Below are positions 25,901 to 40,571 of a stretch of DNA of 64,000 bases, piece after piece (the first letter of the stretch is position 1; each line of letters opens with the position of its first letter). This DNA is from Puffinus mauretanicus (taxonomy: Eukaryota > Chordata > Aves > Procellariiformes > Procellariidae). Below the pieces are notes generated by a model. It was not told the DNA's origin. It made no database searches and worked only from the letters and a program-made list of their open reading frames with translations. Location: positions 62,001-126,000 of the forward strand of contig JAJKFH010003189.1 of the NCBI GenBank assembly GCA_023333565.1, written 5' to 3'. The position numbers were made by a program, and so were the translations under genes.

Positions 25901-28900
25901 CCGAGCTTAGCTCGATTGCACTGGTTCTGCTTTTATCAGAAGTATAAAGGGTACCTTAAATATCTATGCTGCACTGCAGATGAATCAACCTGCTTTGCAC
26001 CCTTTTGCTGGCTCTTTCAGGAGATATTTCAGCAAACTGAGGATTCTGGCTTTATCTAGATGACATATTAGTCATTGACATGGCAGCTAGTTGGAACATA
26101 GGTAGAAATACCAATGCTAGCTTTCACTTCAGTGTGGTACTTTCTCTTGTATATCCATCTGGCCAGAAAGATGTCTTTTTAAGCATCCGTGTATTAATGA
26201 TGATCAAGAACAACCATTTTGTAGATGGTTCTTGTCTAGCCATGTTGTAACTAGCTTTTTAAATGGAGCATGGTTGTTATAGCAGGGTGGTGATCTGCAG
26301 GAGATGAGGGCTATATGTGAAGGGACATGTTCTTCAGCAGCTGTTTCCTTAGGGCCACGTTGGGAGCATGAGGTCTATATAGTACCTAACACAAGGCAAC
26401 TCGAGGTGCGGTTCAAACAACAGTAGTACTTGGGAGCCACTGAAGGCCAAAGCAGTTGAATGTCTTGTCCTTGTGACTATAGCAGCACTGCTGTCTGATC
26501 TGCCTTTTTTTTTAAGCAGACGTTTAGCGTAAGAGCTGGTCTTCTGCCTGGTGTAATGCAGCTGTTACACGTATATTTGCAGGAGCTGGTACTGTGGCAG
26601 ATTTGCGCTGGCGGCTGCGGCTTTTACCCCCCAGCCCAGGCAAGAGTACTTTGTAGCGTGAGAAGTAGCAGCTTAATACTCTGCAGGCCTCTGATTTTTG
26701 ACTTAAGATGCGTGTCTGTGTTTTGAAGTCATAAAATGAATTAAACATATCATTTGAACTGGGCTCCCTTTCCTTAGTAGGTCAAAGCTCAAATTGAGAC
26801 TTTAGCACTTCAATAATATTGTGGAATTTGGGGGGCAGGGGTTGTCTTGTTTTGAAAAACTAAATCTGAGTCCTGAGCTAGGCTTCATCTTTATTTAATT
26901 CTCATCCCTTGCAGTGCAGTTTACTGGCAACCGAGTCCATTGCTGCTCATGAATAAAGCTACACCGATTGTAATGCTGTGAGCTCCACATCATCTAAAGC
27001 ACAAGGCAGGGGTGAAAAGAGGTAGAGAATGACAGAATGCTGAATGCCTCTTGAATTGGGCTCCTCAGTAGCAAAAAACACCCAAACCCTGTTACCGTAG
27101 AAACAATAACCTTAGGAGCAAGGATGGGTATGTATCAGCTAATGCACTTATTTTAGCTTAAACTTTAAACTTGATCTGTTTGAAGCAGCCTGTGATAATG
27201 GAGCTGACAGGTGCATCATTAAGCACTAATGTGAAAATACGCTTTTGTGTCTCAAATGTAGGCTTCTCACTAGCGAATACCTTCTGACAGAATGCTGGTT
27301 CCTGCAGTGAACTGGAGGACGCTGGGCGGGGAGGCAGCTTGCACAGGTGTATCGGACCTGGCTCAAACAGGGTTACAGACACTTGCACACTGGGGCTATG
27401 CATGATATAGTTGTATCAGTATAGGATTATAAATCTAGACTAAGACAATGCCGATTGTATCTCCACACTAGGAGATGGTGCTGCTGTATTTAGTTCTTTG
27501 GTTGCAAGTGGTACAGCCCAGCAGACTTGCTTACTACTGCTGAGTAAGTGTTACCTGCGTCTGCCTAGATCCACTGCCTGTGACCAGCTCCAAACAGAAG
27601 CGTTCACGATCAGTGACGCAGTGGCTGAAAAATAAGTAGCAGGGCTGCATAACTGCTTATTTGGCTTCTGTGTGGCGCCAGCGTAGATAAAGATTTCAAC
27701 TGCAATTCCTAGGTGCTGCCATTCAGTTTCTAGAAATCCATATCACTTTTTTAAATAAAGGCTGGTATGCCAGCTTGAGAAGTCTTGTTAGAAGAACTGC
27801 TGCCTGCCACGCTGAGAAGGGCGAAGTTGTGTAACACTGCAGCACAGTGCTATGGTTTACACTTACAATGCTATAAATACTCCTTTCCCCTTGCTGCTTA
27901 TGAAAGAGGTGACTCCATCAAGACCTGCCCAGTGTTTTTAGCAGAACACATGACTGGCTGTCCCTTGAGGAGAGCTTTCCTCTTGTATCCAGCCCGGCTT
28001 GCATACGAAGAGAAACAAGGCAATTAGTCATTCACTGACTCATGAATGGTGCTTGTTTAAAGAATTGTCTAAAAATAGTTAAAACAGGCTGAAGGAAAGG
28101 GTGTTTGTATATCGAGCTGGCTTGAACATCTTTTCACTCAGCAGTTGCAAACGGTATGGCTTGCTTCACCGAACAATAAAGCAATCTGCTGTGTTTTGGT
28201 GAGTATGCAAACAGGGGAAGGAATAGGTCAGTTCACAGAAAATCTGTCAAGCTTGATGCAAAATGCTGTGAAACAGGGATATGCTTTGGTTATGATCACT
28301 TGAATTCAAGCAAACTAAACTATAGAAGAGACCAGGATAAGTCTGAAGTATATCATACTTCCTCATGCTCAACCATTCCATAGATGTGCCTGTATGTAAA
28401 TCTGCTTCAAGAAAGTAAATTACTCACCCAGGAAATGAAAGTTCAAAACATGAGATTGAACAGGATGCTGAAGATGTCATAGGCTAACGTAGTTCTTAAT
28501 GAAAGAGCCAATCTTCTGGACCCCGAAGCCTGACAAATGGAGGCAGGTGCCCAGAGTATCAACCCTGTATACACTTAACTGGAGGACTTCAGCACATGCT
28601 GCCAGAGATGCCAGTAATATAGCATGATACTTTGAATAAGCAGCCTCAAATATTCCTACCACTGCTCCAGCAAAACTGTATTATTTTTGCAAGTAGAAAG
28701 AGTTGGAAAATTGTCTCTTTTGAAGTGGTCACAAACTGTTTCTAGAACAGCTGCACTAGCATTAGAGCTGGTACCGGTTCAGGTACGAGCATCCTCAGCT
28801 ATACCTGCAGTTGGACTATTTCAAGTGCCAGCTTCTCCTCTAAAGCAGAGACCTAAGAGGAGATGTATGATTTGGAGTAAACTTTAGGTGCAGTATCACC

Positions 28901-31900
28901 AAGTATCTTTGGCTCCTTCAGCAAGTATTAAACACTATAGGGAGATTTAAGCTTCACACATTTGGAGTTATTCTTCCTATCTTGCCCAAATGGGGAAGTC
29001 AGTGTTTGTACAGATATAAATAAGAACTGAGTCATCTGTTTCTGCCTGGAAAATAGTCACACAGACTGGCCTCTCTGCATAACACACACGCAGTGAGCCT
29101 GATTTCAAGCAGTACAACTCATGTACAGTCTGCGGGCAACCGAAAGGCATCAGACCCAAGAGCACAATCTCAACATGAAGCCTTAGTGGTGGCAGAAGTC
29201 TCCTCATATCTGGCCTGTCACACTCTCTCATATATTCAATCTTAATTTTTTTTCCTTTTAAAATCAGGCCTAATCCTGGAGTGAAAGTTGAATTGGGGGC
29301 AGAATCGAGTAATATTTCAGCATGGGAATTCCTGGGAAAATACAGAAACCTCAGTATGATGTTGGCTTTCTCGTGTGGGACTCTGAAATTGCTTTAGGGC
29401 TCGGCTCCTGGGGTCAAAGCTCAGCAAAGCTGTTGGGTCGGCAGCTTGCCATACTGAAGAGGACCAAGTGGTTCTGTTTGGTGTTAGGTCTTATATAGCT
29501 GCTGGTAGATGCCTTTTCTATGATGAGGTGGCAGACAAATGCAGTAACTGAGTGCAAATGGACAGGTTATAGAAGAAATACTTGGATGGCTCAGGATGCC
29601 AATGTTTCCAATTCAGTATCTCTTGCTGGATGCTACATCTCCTGCAGCTGTTGCAGTGATGTTTTCTGTAGCACTGTGTAAAGTCAAACTGATAATAAAA
29701 GTAATGGAAGTGAACCTGGCAGTTGTTAGCCTAACGTAGGTGAGTGCTCCTGTAATCTGCTTCTTTGCAGAGCTCTGACCTGCAGTTTTGGGGAAAAAAA
29801 TTGTCAAAGTAACACAGCTGTGTCTTAGGGGTTTATACTAAGGAGTTCAGAAGTCTAGCCCTGTCTGGAAATGCTCTTGCTTTGCCATTATCAGCCTGGG
29901 ATGTAGACCTGAGGTAGGAAAAACCTCTCTGTCGAGCCACGGGCACTGCAGGACTGACCTGTGCACAGCTGGAGATGGGCACCTGGCCCCGTGCTGGTGG
30001 GGTTGTGCTTGGTTGTGCAGCCGGGGAGGGGAGCAGCTTCAGGAGTGTGCAGGTGGCCCCTGGCCAAGGGAAACTTCTCATTTGGCTTCCAGCCTGTCCC
30101 CAGCTTTCTGTCCCCAGCAAGCTCTCCACCTGAAAGCGTTAACAGCTGCCTTAGCTGAAGCTGGATGCTCCCTGGCTCAAGAGCACTGAGAGTGAGTGTT
30201 TCTAGCCAAATGGTTGTTGCATGGTTCAGACTGAATGGCACAATTAGCCGGGCAATACCATGGACTGTCTCTGCACTAAAACCCACTGCAAGAAAGAAAT
30301 ATCTTCTCTAACTGCTGAACTGCTTGAGATCCCAAACACAGCTGACTTGTGCAGGCTAACCCAGTCTCAAGATGAGGAGCAGCTGCCAAGAGCAGTTACT
30401 GTCATGAAGGCTAGAACCTCCAGACTGAACTTCTAGGTTATCAAAGGGAGACAATATTTTAAAAAAAATCCTGTTGTTTCTTTTGAGTAATGTTAGAAGA
30501 AAATGGTTTGGTTTCTAGGCACTGCTTGTTCTAACGTCATTGTTCAGAGCAGTTTTATTTACTTGGATCCCTTGAGAGATGGCCCAGGCAACAGGAATGT
30601 GAATGTACAAGATTGCAGGAGCTTGGATACAAACCAGCTTAACAGGGCTGTAGTGAATCCCTCCCTTATCCTTCAGCTCAGTCCTGGTTTCATGTCTACT
30701 GTTAGTCCCTATTTCAGCTCTAAGGAGCAAAAGACTAGTATGTGGGTCAAAGCCCTTTCTTTAAAGGTGTAATTGTAACTTTGACCATCATATCGCAGGC
30801 TTTCTGCTTTGGTCCAGGTTGGGTGACTTGAACAGTCCCAGCTTTATGAACATAGCTACATGGACAGAAATATTTAATAACAATTTACTATTGAAAGAAG
30901 TTTTGGTAAAAGGAAACCTAGTTTGTATCAGAGGAGTCTTCCATTGGAAAGGACACCTTTTGGTAATGCCCCAGATAACTAAATTAGGAAGTGTGTACAA
31001 GATATGATTTAGTGTGAAACAAGAATGGGCTCCTGCCTGTCAAACCAGTCTCTGATTTTGTAAGTTAACCTCACTTCTTGACTCATCTTTGGCCTACTGA
31101 CTTGTGGCTCTATTTTCTTTCTTGTTTAGAAGCTTCATGTCCTTTTTATGAGATCTAGTTCACTCTTCACATTCAGGTCTTTGTGATTAAAATTCCTTAT
31201 GAAACAGTGCAGGTAATACAGAATGTAAGGGGTTTGCTGCTCTTGGTGTTCATATGGCCATTGTAGCAGCAGGGGAGTTTTTGGGACTCACACGATTTAA
31301 TTCATCTGGTCGCTCATCTTCTACCTTGGATCAGAGATGTGGTCCTAGTTCTTTAAAAGCACAATGAACGTTAATAAGCATTGAGATGGTGCTGCTGGGA
31401 AATTAGGCCAGAACTGGGACTAAATTATCAGCCTAGTGCCCAGTTTTGCAACAAGAAATTACTTATGTCCTAAGTTATAATATCTGGAGCTGAAATAGCA
31501 ATGTTGGTCCTACATTAATTTTTACCTTGTCAAATAGTTGCCAATGCAACGTGGCTAGCTTTAATGCTGCTTTACAGGCTCTGAAGCTGGACGATATCAA
31601 GGTGCTTTAAACCTCATTGATGCGAGAAGCAGGCTGCTAGTACTTACTGCTGACCTCTGCTGAACGTGTTTTCCGGCACATAGGATTTAATACTGCGTGC
31701 ACTAATCCAGGCTTAATGTGGAAGGGGAGAACCCATTAGATGAATTGTATAAATGCTTGATGCAGCTAGAAGCAGTAAAGGGCATTTTGTGGGATTAGAT
31801 ATTAACACTTAACCCAGTAGTGGTCTGTAGGTCCTGTTCTTGTATGTTAAATGTACGGTGTCGTTAGCAGCACGCTGGCAGGAGGCATTCGTTAGGCCTG

Positions 31901-34900
31901 CAGCTATGGGAGGTGATGATGGGCACAGCGAGGAGCCTGGTTACGCCTGTCACAACGAAAAATGAGGAGGCCTTGTGCTCTCTGCAAGTGCTGTAATTCT
32001 TAACCGGGGCAGGGTGGGTGATCTGTAGGAGACCTTGGTGGTACCTGCACACGGAGTCAGCAGAAGCTTGTCTGTGGGCTGGCTGTAGCAGATAATTACA
32101 AAAAAAGCACAAAATAGTTTAAAAACTCAAATGCTTCCTTTGTATCTGATCTTAAATACAGTTTGCGAAGGATGCTCAGTTTCACTGATGCTCTGTTTTC
32201 ATGGGGCTTGCATTAAGCTTGTGATGTTTTAAAATAAGTTACCTTTAACTGGCACTTCCAGAAACGCCAAGCAGTTGCAGTTTTTGTTGGCCACTGTAAA
32301 AGCTGCTGGTGCTCCTCATTTCCCCAAAACAGGTCAGTTGTGATGCTGGTGGCTTTCCAGGAAACGTGTGCTCTTCTCCCCGTTGCCTCTCTGCAGCGGG
32401 CAGGTAGGATGGATTCACCATTCCTATCCTTGCTGCCTAAAAATCGGGTATCTCGGTTTTGTCAGCTTGAGAGGAGTAGAAGAAATCGGTGTCAGGCTAT
32501 AGAAGCGTCATATACATCTAGGCTGGAATGAATACTGAATTTCTAGACAGCTGAAGCTAGGAGGGAGTCCTGCCTGCCTTAGTGCTCCCCACTGAGAGGG
32601 AGATTATATTAGTATGTAAGTGTCGACTCAAGTGCATGGCAAGAGCTCCAGAAACAAAGTCACTGTAGTAGTTATTCATAGTGACTGAATCAGGACTTAA
32701 TTCAGCGGTTGGTAGAAACATTTGTATTTTCAGTCAAATAGCATGGTGTCTAGTAAGACTTTATTTTTCTAGCATACGTAGATTTTGCTATGGGTTTGCC
32801 TTATCCAAATAGTAACTAACCTGAAGTGCAGTCACTAATGAGGGTGCCAGGACGCAAGGCAGTAAAATAGGAAACAAATTGACCACACTGGTAGCAATAT
32901 TCTTAAAATGTGTCGCAGTGTAACTTAGAGGTTGAAGTTCTTGTGCAGTAGCTGTAAATGCCTATAAAGGGCTGAATCTTCTGCCAGGCTGGCCTATTCA
33001 ATGTAATATCAGAGGGGTTTTTTCTTTTTCTAGGGAGTATAAGTATGACTAGTTATAAATTGGGGAAGGGGGGAATGGGTTGATGCTGTGGTCTCCACCT
33101 TCTTGGCTGTTGAGGATGTTCAGTGGTGTCAAAGAGCCACGGTGAGCAGGTGGCTAAAATCAGGACACTGAAATAGGATTATTTCTGTTCAGTTTAAGCT
33201 CAGCTAGAGGAGTCAAACACATGGTAAATGCAGTAACAGTTAGGTACTTGTAGAGGGGGGGACTGAGCTGCATTTTTAGTCCTGCTAAATTAGCTTGTCT
33301 GGCTGTAACTGAGCTAACAAGCTGCCCTAAAACTCTGCCACTCTCCAGCCAGGCACTGCTAGGTGCTAAACTTACCAGAGATAAGCTCCGATAGCTGATT
33401 TGCCTTACATCAATGAAATTGTAGGGGAAAAACCTTTCTGTGAGCTACTGCTGTATTTAAAAAATAAATTTATTGCCTAATTCAGTCTTTTTATCTCTTA
33501 ACGTGTTTAGAATTGGGCTTTTAGTGAAAAAACTGACCTGTAATCATGGCTGTTGCTGCATCTTTGCAAGCAGTCTTGCAGCTTGTCTTGGAAATTCTTG
33601 GCTTGCTTAACCCACTCAGAAACTCAAATATGATTCAGTGAGAGCAGAGTGGGTTTACATAATTCCCCATGATTTCTCTTACAAAAGAGCTGCAGAGTAA
33701 TTCTCTGGGACCTGTTTGTAATAACCTGGAAAAGCATTTAGTTTCACTTTTCAAATTCTGAATGATCTCAACATAGGGACCTGAAAGTGATGGTTTGGTT
33801 TTTTTGTTTGGAAAAAATCCCTGCCTGTAATGCGGGGTTTCCTAGTTTGGTGGCTTTTGGCTCTGAAATCAGGTTTGTAGAGAGGCTTCACTTGCTTTAT
33901 GCTCCAGTAGAGCATCTCAATGTGCTAAACATTTACAGGCTAGTTAGAAATGGCTTATCAACAAGTAATGTGACTCTGATTTCTCTAAACATGCAACTGG
34001 TTACAGATGAGCTTGGGTCTCACCTGCTTCCACATGAGAAGAAAAGGTTTCTCTAATTTCTTTCTAGTTGCATTTTCTGGCGCCAGAGCTCAAGAAGCAT
34101 CCTTCATATGGCAAAACACCAGCTTCATTTAATTCTGTAATGATTGTTATTGCAGGCAGGCAGATAGCCCTTTTCTATTAAAGACTTGTGGCTGCGAAAC
34201 AGGATTTAAAGTTTGAAAAGTCTTCCAGAATCCTACAGCTTCTGCATGAGTCTGCATCACATACAGAGACCATAACTGGTGCACCAGGCTCAGCCTTTGC
34301 AGTGGTCTTTTTGAGATGAAACCCTCAGGATTAGACAATTTGAGAGCAGAGGGTTTTTACTGAGAGGAATGAGACCTGCTTCCTCAGTTCCTTGACCTGT
34401 ATATATGTGGGATACAAACACGGTAATACTGGTATACTATTAGCAGTATGCTTTTTTTGGTTGCCTAGAAACTATACCTGTGTAGAAGACCTATAGGTTC
34501 TGCCAAGAAATCTTGTAGCTAGTTTTGTTGTCTCTTGCATTTTTAATCTCAGTCCTTGGGCTGTTTTGTCTTAGATCTCACGAAACTGCACGTAAGCACA
34601 GGAATGGGCTTTCTTGGGAAAAACCCAAGAGGAGTCTGCAGCTACGTGACGCAAGCACTTGAGCTGAAGTGAATCTGCTCTGCCCTGGGTAGATCTTTGC
34701 TCTGCTCTCAGTGCAGGATGGCGTGCTGTAGAGCCATGCACGTCCTTGCTGCAGCAGCCGCTCTCTTCTGCGATGGTGTGGTGACAAAGAGGCATTCGCT
34801 TGCTCTTTTTGGAGCAATGCCATTCGTGTAACTGACCTTAAACCGTGGGCTAGGATTGTTTAAGTGGATCAGAAATCTTTTGGTTGTGAGTGTGCTGTGG

Positions 34901-36353
34901 CAAGTGACTGCAGGGTGAGGACTCGGTGCTGCTGTAACATACCCACATGCCGTCGGTAGCATGAGCGGGCACGTGCAGAACCTAAAGCTACATGAGCTGC
35001 TGAATTTGTTTCATAAAGGTGAACAGAAAACTTTATTTTCTCGACTACCCGGCACTCTGGCCCCATAAAAATTTGGGTCGCAAGGCAAAGGCATATGCCG
35101 ATCTATAAGTAAAACTGTAGCCAGGTACTTAATCACTCAGTAATCCGATTTGTTTGGTTGCCTGCTTCTGTTTCTGGGAATAACACTTCCCATAGTCTGT
35201 CCTGTTGAACAGAGTCATCACCCTGTGTCCGAGGGGCACGGTTAGGTGCTTAAGTGGAAGGGGGTGACGTGGGATTCTGCTCTCGCCATGTGCAACTTGC
35301 TTTTGGGATCTCTTCTTGCATTCTCAGTCGCACGTGAGCCCGGCTGTGGTGCAGGGACCGGGAGATGCTTCTCTGGAGATCCCACGCTAGACTGGCGGTG
35401 GGACTTTCTCGGTGGGTTGAGCAATGCTAAGGGAAGGGTTTGTGCTCCACAGCACAGCAAGCAGTGTGCGAGCCCCCTTTCAGAGGGAAGCGTTTTTGGC
35501 ACTTAATCAGTCCGGATTCAGCCCTCTTTCCTACTGGCTGGCTTTTCTGACTGCTGTGAATGGCAGGACAGCACAGAGAAGTTAATATCCAGTGTTGGGA
35601 TCTCTGCAGTCGCCCCACAACTGACTCAGCTCTGAGTGTCCTGCCCCACAGCTGGCTGCTGACCTCAGAGGCACTGAAGGTAATGTTTGCTGTCATCGCC
35701 CATCAATACTTGGTTCATAAAGTTGCACCGATTTATTAAACAGACACAGATGGTATTCAGACTTGGGAAATACTTGTGGTGGCAAGAAATGTAGTATTAG
35801 GAACACAGGTAGATAGACCAGCTTAACTCTCGCACAAGAAAGGCAAAAAAACTTTGGATCTCAGTAGAGCGAGTATATAACAAGTTTTTTTTTCTGCACA
35901 GAAACAGTAATTTAAAATATTTGCACTGTCAAATGTAAAACAGGTCTCTTCACCTTAGCAAACACTTTTAGCCTGCTTCTGGACCCAGAAAGACAGCGGT
36001 AGTATCTTGAGTTCCAGCTTTTCAAATCTATTTTACCCTGTTTAACAACAGTTGTTGGATAATGCTTCTACAATTAGGACATGGTAGATGCCTTTTGGCT
36101 TGTTTTCTGAACATTACCAGCCCAGGTCAGTCCTGGTGTTTAGATTTTTCTTGTTCAGTTAGTGTTTTGCTCATAATAAATTGTGTAGAGTTATACTGTG
36201 GGGGCCACATGGCACTGGTATGTAAAGTGAACAATTTAATGCCCTTAACTGAAGTTGTTTTTTTCCAATTTTTCACTGTTGCTGGTTGCTTGTTGACCTC
36301 TTTTTTTTTTTTTTTATTCTGTTTCATAACTAAAATATTTTGCTTTTTTCCAG

Positions 36354-36440
36354 GCTCACATTAAATTTCCTATTGACTATCCATATTCACCACCTACCTT
36401 CAGATTCCTGACCAAAATGTGGCACCCCAACATTTATGAG
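36354..36440 (+). CDS. UBE2R2: UBE2R2 coding exon 2 (residues 60-88, UBC core with HPN motif)
   Basis: The exon is 87 nt and starts and ends in phase 0. It is bounded by TTTTTTCCAG upstream and GTAAGG downstream. It encodes 29 residues from AHIKFPIDYPYSPPTF to WHPNIYE. It carries the central beta strands of the UBC fold and the HPN triad (residues 83-85 in full-length numbering), whose Asn stabilises the oxyanion during isopeptide bond formation (family knowledge). The YPYSPPTF stretch is the classic E2 PxxPP signature. Being phase 0, it implies that the unseen exon 1 ends exactly after codon 59, which fits the known 238-residue total. Confidence 0.97.
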
Positions 36441-39400
36441 GTAAGGTGCTTTTTAGATAATCTTTTTCTCAAGCATGTGAGAAGGCTTTCTACTTCCTTA
36501 AACTTCTGGAAATATTGAAGGTACTACATGTCTCTAACCATAACTAAAGTGGTTACCTGTTGGTGTTAAATGTCAGCTTCATGGTTGAACAGTTAAACCT
36601 AAACATTGTAGGAAATGCTGTTCTTGTAGGCGGGGATGGAGCCGTTCTCATACCTGCAAGTGCAGCAGGCAGCCCTAGCTGAAGTGCCATGCCATGATCC
36701 TTGGCAATTTTAGGGGATTCTTGGATCAAGGCTGATGTGTGGAGTCTTACCCTACTGTAATACTTAAGCAACTAGTCATTGTTTGTACAAATTTCAAGTA
36801 TACTTTAATTTGAGTATATCCTACAAAATTATGTGCTGAGACAAGAAATAATGGAAAAGAGTCTTCTGCAGCAGTCAGCCTACAAATGAAGGGGTTTGGA
36901 CTTGGGGTGCTCCGACTGCAGAAAGAACCAGAGCTGGGCTGGAGTCCAGCTTCAGGAGGAGTCATGTACAGCCCGGTCACCCTGGGACCAGAGTGGACAG
37001 GTACCTCTGGACTGAATGTCTGCTAGCCAATTTGAAGTAGCCCTTAGTTCAGTGCGTGTATGGGTCACATTCAGAGGGTAATGCTGTGGGCTGTCAAGTC
37101 CGTGGTTGGATCATGGTACAACTACATAGCAGGCCCAGAAAGGGGAATGATTTTATACAGAAGCAATCAGTTCAAAATTACCAAATTTCATAGAGCTGTA
37201 TTTGAAAGCTGAAGGCCTGGTTTGGCTCAAAACTTGACTTTTAGTGGAGGCCAGTCAAATCCTTGCTAAACTTTTGGCTATCCTAGACAAGTGTCAGCCT
37301 GCTAGGACTACTGGTTGAATAGTTTGAGGAGCTAAAGGCCTTTCAAAATGTTCCTCTTGGTGCAGCTCTGTCATGTTATCACAGGTCTTCCTGTGAGAGG
37401 TTCTGCAGGCTTCCTTTGGGCCCACTTCAAAACAGAAATGTCAGTTTTCTTCCTTGCTGTGAACAAATGATGGCTTCAGTTGATGCCTTGGGCTTGGAAG
37501 GCCCTTTTCTAACAAGTTGTTGCTCCTAAATGTCCAGCCTGGAATGAGTGTGCTTCAAAAGTCATGGTGAAAACCCACACTGATGGCTTAGTAATAAATG
37601 GCCAAATGCCTCTCCAAACTTCAGTGCAAAACAGGATAGTAATCAGCTTTAATTACTGGATGCTCAGGAGGATTGCCTTAAGCCCAGGGACATCCTGAAA
37701 TCAGTCATCTGACAGTCTTCTGACTTGAGTTTTGGACTTGGCACAGAATCTTGCATGTAGCCAAGGATAGTGTTTCCTTTAAGGCTCTATTTCAGTTGCA
37801 TGGGTGTTTGATCTATAAATAAAGACACCTTCGAGACCTGCAGATTATTGCAGACCCATATTGTATATGTTGATTCTGAATCCAGAAATTCTCATGCAGG
37901 AGGTGAGTGGGAAATGGTGACCAAAATGATATGTACAAAACGAGTTTTGGAAAGGACCTCTCCCAGTCCTGGTGGGAAAGATGAAAAATTGGCTCTAGAA
38001 ACAACTGAGGGCAGGAGGAGAAACTAACCCAAAACTTGATGGGTGTATTTTGGGGTTACTCTTCAAATACTCCAGCTCTCAGCTTTGTACTTTGTGTTCG
38101 TAGCAGTGTTTCTTGGAGCTGAGGGAATCTGAAGCAGCTTGCAGGCTGTTTTGGAAACAACATTTAAGCAATGAAGATGAGGCACTGGGATAACTCCAAA
38201 TGAAACTAAGAATAAATCAGCAAAGGGCTTGAGGTTTGAGCGTTTGTCAGGAGGAGGGGAAAAAAAAAAATCTTTCAGTGTAAGGAAGATGAAAGAAAGT
38301 AGCAGTTTACAGAATCTGCTGGTGGGACCAGATGGAGAGGTTGGGGATGATCTTCCAGTTCTGAACAAGAAGACTTGAGTAACTTGTGTGTTTTCCCCAT
38401 CTCCAGTTTACTTGGGTCATCTAGTTGAATTTTGGTAAAACTGCATTCACTTGGTTTTTATTTTTATGACATAACAGTTCTCAGTCCTAATAGAAGTATA
38501 GGCTGTTTCCCATTGGCAGATGAATACTGCATCCTCCTTGTTTATATCTTTCAAAAACATATGTAGGGAAAGGCTCTCCCCTTGACTACAGTGATCCCTA
38601 AAACGTTGTGCTGATCTCACCAGGCCCCATGACACCTTTACCTTCTGTAATGCTGCCCTGCTTGGACTTCCAAACGTGTAACATTTATTGTTGCAAGAGG
38701 GGAAACTTCTCACGTTCTTCCTTCCCTCTATATTTTCATATTGCCAAATATCTGCCGCTGACCCGATTGCTCGAGGAACTTCACCCAAGTGCTGTGATGC
38801 TTTCTCCTGGCTGCCAGGACTGCATTCTCCCAGGAGATGGTTAAAGGAAAAACTGGGTAAACTCATGGGAATTATTAATAAAACCAGAATAGGCTGTGAA
38901 CATAATCTAACATTGGTAAGGTTAACTTCACCTTAAAATGATATTAAAAAATATTTCTAGATTGCACAAGCCTGTTGGAGTCCTAAAAAGGAAACTGCCT
39001 TGTTATGGCAAACTGTTCCAGCAACATAAGTGCATGCTTGGGTATTCCGCAGCTCCAGGTGCTACGTTGCTCTGCGTACTTGTGTTCTTGACAAAAAACC
39101 TGCTTTAAAATGACGAGCATTTGCTAGATTAGCATACCTGGCAGGGTTGTGAGCCGCTGAAATCTGGATACTGATCACAAGCCTCCAACGTTGGAAGTAG
39201 GATCTCGTTTGGCTATAAAACAAATGTCATTGTTAATCAAGGCGAAATATTTGCGAGGCCCTTCAGGTGAGCTGCTATCTGTAGCTGTGATCGCTGGCTC
39301 GGGTTCAAAGGCGCGGATGCTATCGCTGTGAGCAGTGCTGCTTTGTGCTCTGGCTCCTATATGTTGAGCGGTGTTGGAGGGTCCTCAGGACGTAGCTGAG

Positions 39401-40571
39401 ACCAGGTGCGTGGGGAGCTGCCAACCTGCAGTCTCAAACAGAACTGATCCCCAGCTTCTCTCTCGTTCCTATCATCAGCCTGAACCTTGGATCAGGGTGA
39501 CCAGGGACAGCGTGAGTGCTGCCTGTCAGCTGAGGCTGTGCCACCTGAAGGTGTGGGACTGTCTCCAGGAACTTGTAAGTCATCCCAGCAGCCAGCTGCA
39601 AGAGGCAGCAAGCCAGCAGGGCCTGGAGAGGCCAATATCTGCTGGCTGGCCTTAGGCCCCGTCTGCACCTTCACCCCGTCCTGCAGAAAGGCATTGGGAT
39701 CCCATGAGTCCCTGGAGTCAACTTCAGTGGAGAATATCAGCTGTGGTGAATACTGCTACAGCACTCCTACAAAGTAATCATGTCAAAGTGCTATTGCTGG
39801 TGGAGAATTGGTTTTACAGGCTTCTTAAAGTGTTTATAAATGGTAGGCATTATGGAGCTTTAAATCTATATTCAGGCTGTAACACTGGTGAGTAAAACAC
39901 AGATTGAGGATTACGTGGCTGTATGGCTTCCATATGCTGCCAAAATATTCTTCCTCTTGCATGCTGGAAGGGATTTTCAGTGAAACCTTCAGAGAGCATC
40001 TCCTGCTTTTTCACCTGATATTTCAAACAGCTGTGTCCTAGGGGAGTGGTGTAAACCTGCCCCGCACCATCTGTTCAACCTCCTTGTGTCCTGGGAGAAG
40101 CATTGTTCTGATACCTGTGCTGGTAGAGAGTGCTACACCCTTCAATTCAAAAATTCCCATAGTTAACTCGGCTACCACTTGGGAACAAAAAATTTTTTTA
40201 ACCCTACTTTAGGTCTCCTGTGACTAAACTCACTTCTGTCGCTGTGACAGTACTTGCTATCTGGAGACCAATTTAGTTTTATGTGACTTTATTACTATTT
40301 TTGCTTGCTTTGCTACATTCTTTAAACCTCTTGACTTGAGACTGTTTTGTACCAATTTGCAGACTAACTCTGTTTAGCAAGGGAAACTTCGGAACATCTA
40401 CATACAGTAGACCCAGGAAGAATTGAGAACAGTTTCCAGTTCTTGCATATTTTTACTGGGACTTGAGGTGTTCGTATCAACAAGGTCAAAGTGCTCAGAA
40501 CATAGCCAGAGTGGTGGAGTTGAGCTGTCAGACCTCTACTTCTATTCTCAGGTTTTGTTTCTGTCTTGCAG
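36441..40571 (+). other. UBE2R2: UBE2R2 intron 2
   Basis: A 4.13-kb intron with GTAAGG donor and TCTTGCAG acceptor. It contains only short overlapping open frames and I recognise no repeat in it. A slightly more G+C-rich patch lies at about 39300-39700. Confidence 0.9.

Larger units (their letters stand above)
1..36353 (+). other. UBE2R2: UBE2R2 intron 1 (3' portion, more than 36 kb)
   Basis: This is gene-free A+T-rich sequence ending in a clear acceptor: a T15 tract at 36301-36315, a second pyrimidine run, then CAG at 36351-36353. The missing first 59 codons have no counterpart in any frame here, so it is read as the 3' part of a large first intron. Open frames are short, lack homology I recognise and overlap on both strands, so none is called. 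I recognised no CR1, LTR or DNA transposon. What can be seen is simple: homopolymers (C12 at 5129-5140, T22 at 16516-16537), a GTAT/GCAT tetramer patch at 16901-16922, a 22-bp tandem duplication at 12656-12699, a 9-bp-arm palindrome at 3169-3190 and an A+T-rich patch near 22570-22680. Enhancers could be present but cannot be read from sequence alone. Confidence 0.8.

Noticed and set aside
1..36353. UBE2R2 exon 1 (first 59 codons)
   Set aside because: I searched all frames for the expected N-terminal E2 motif (VDESDLYNW type) and found none, so it is placed upstream of the window.
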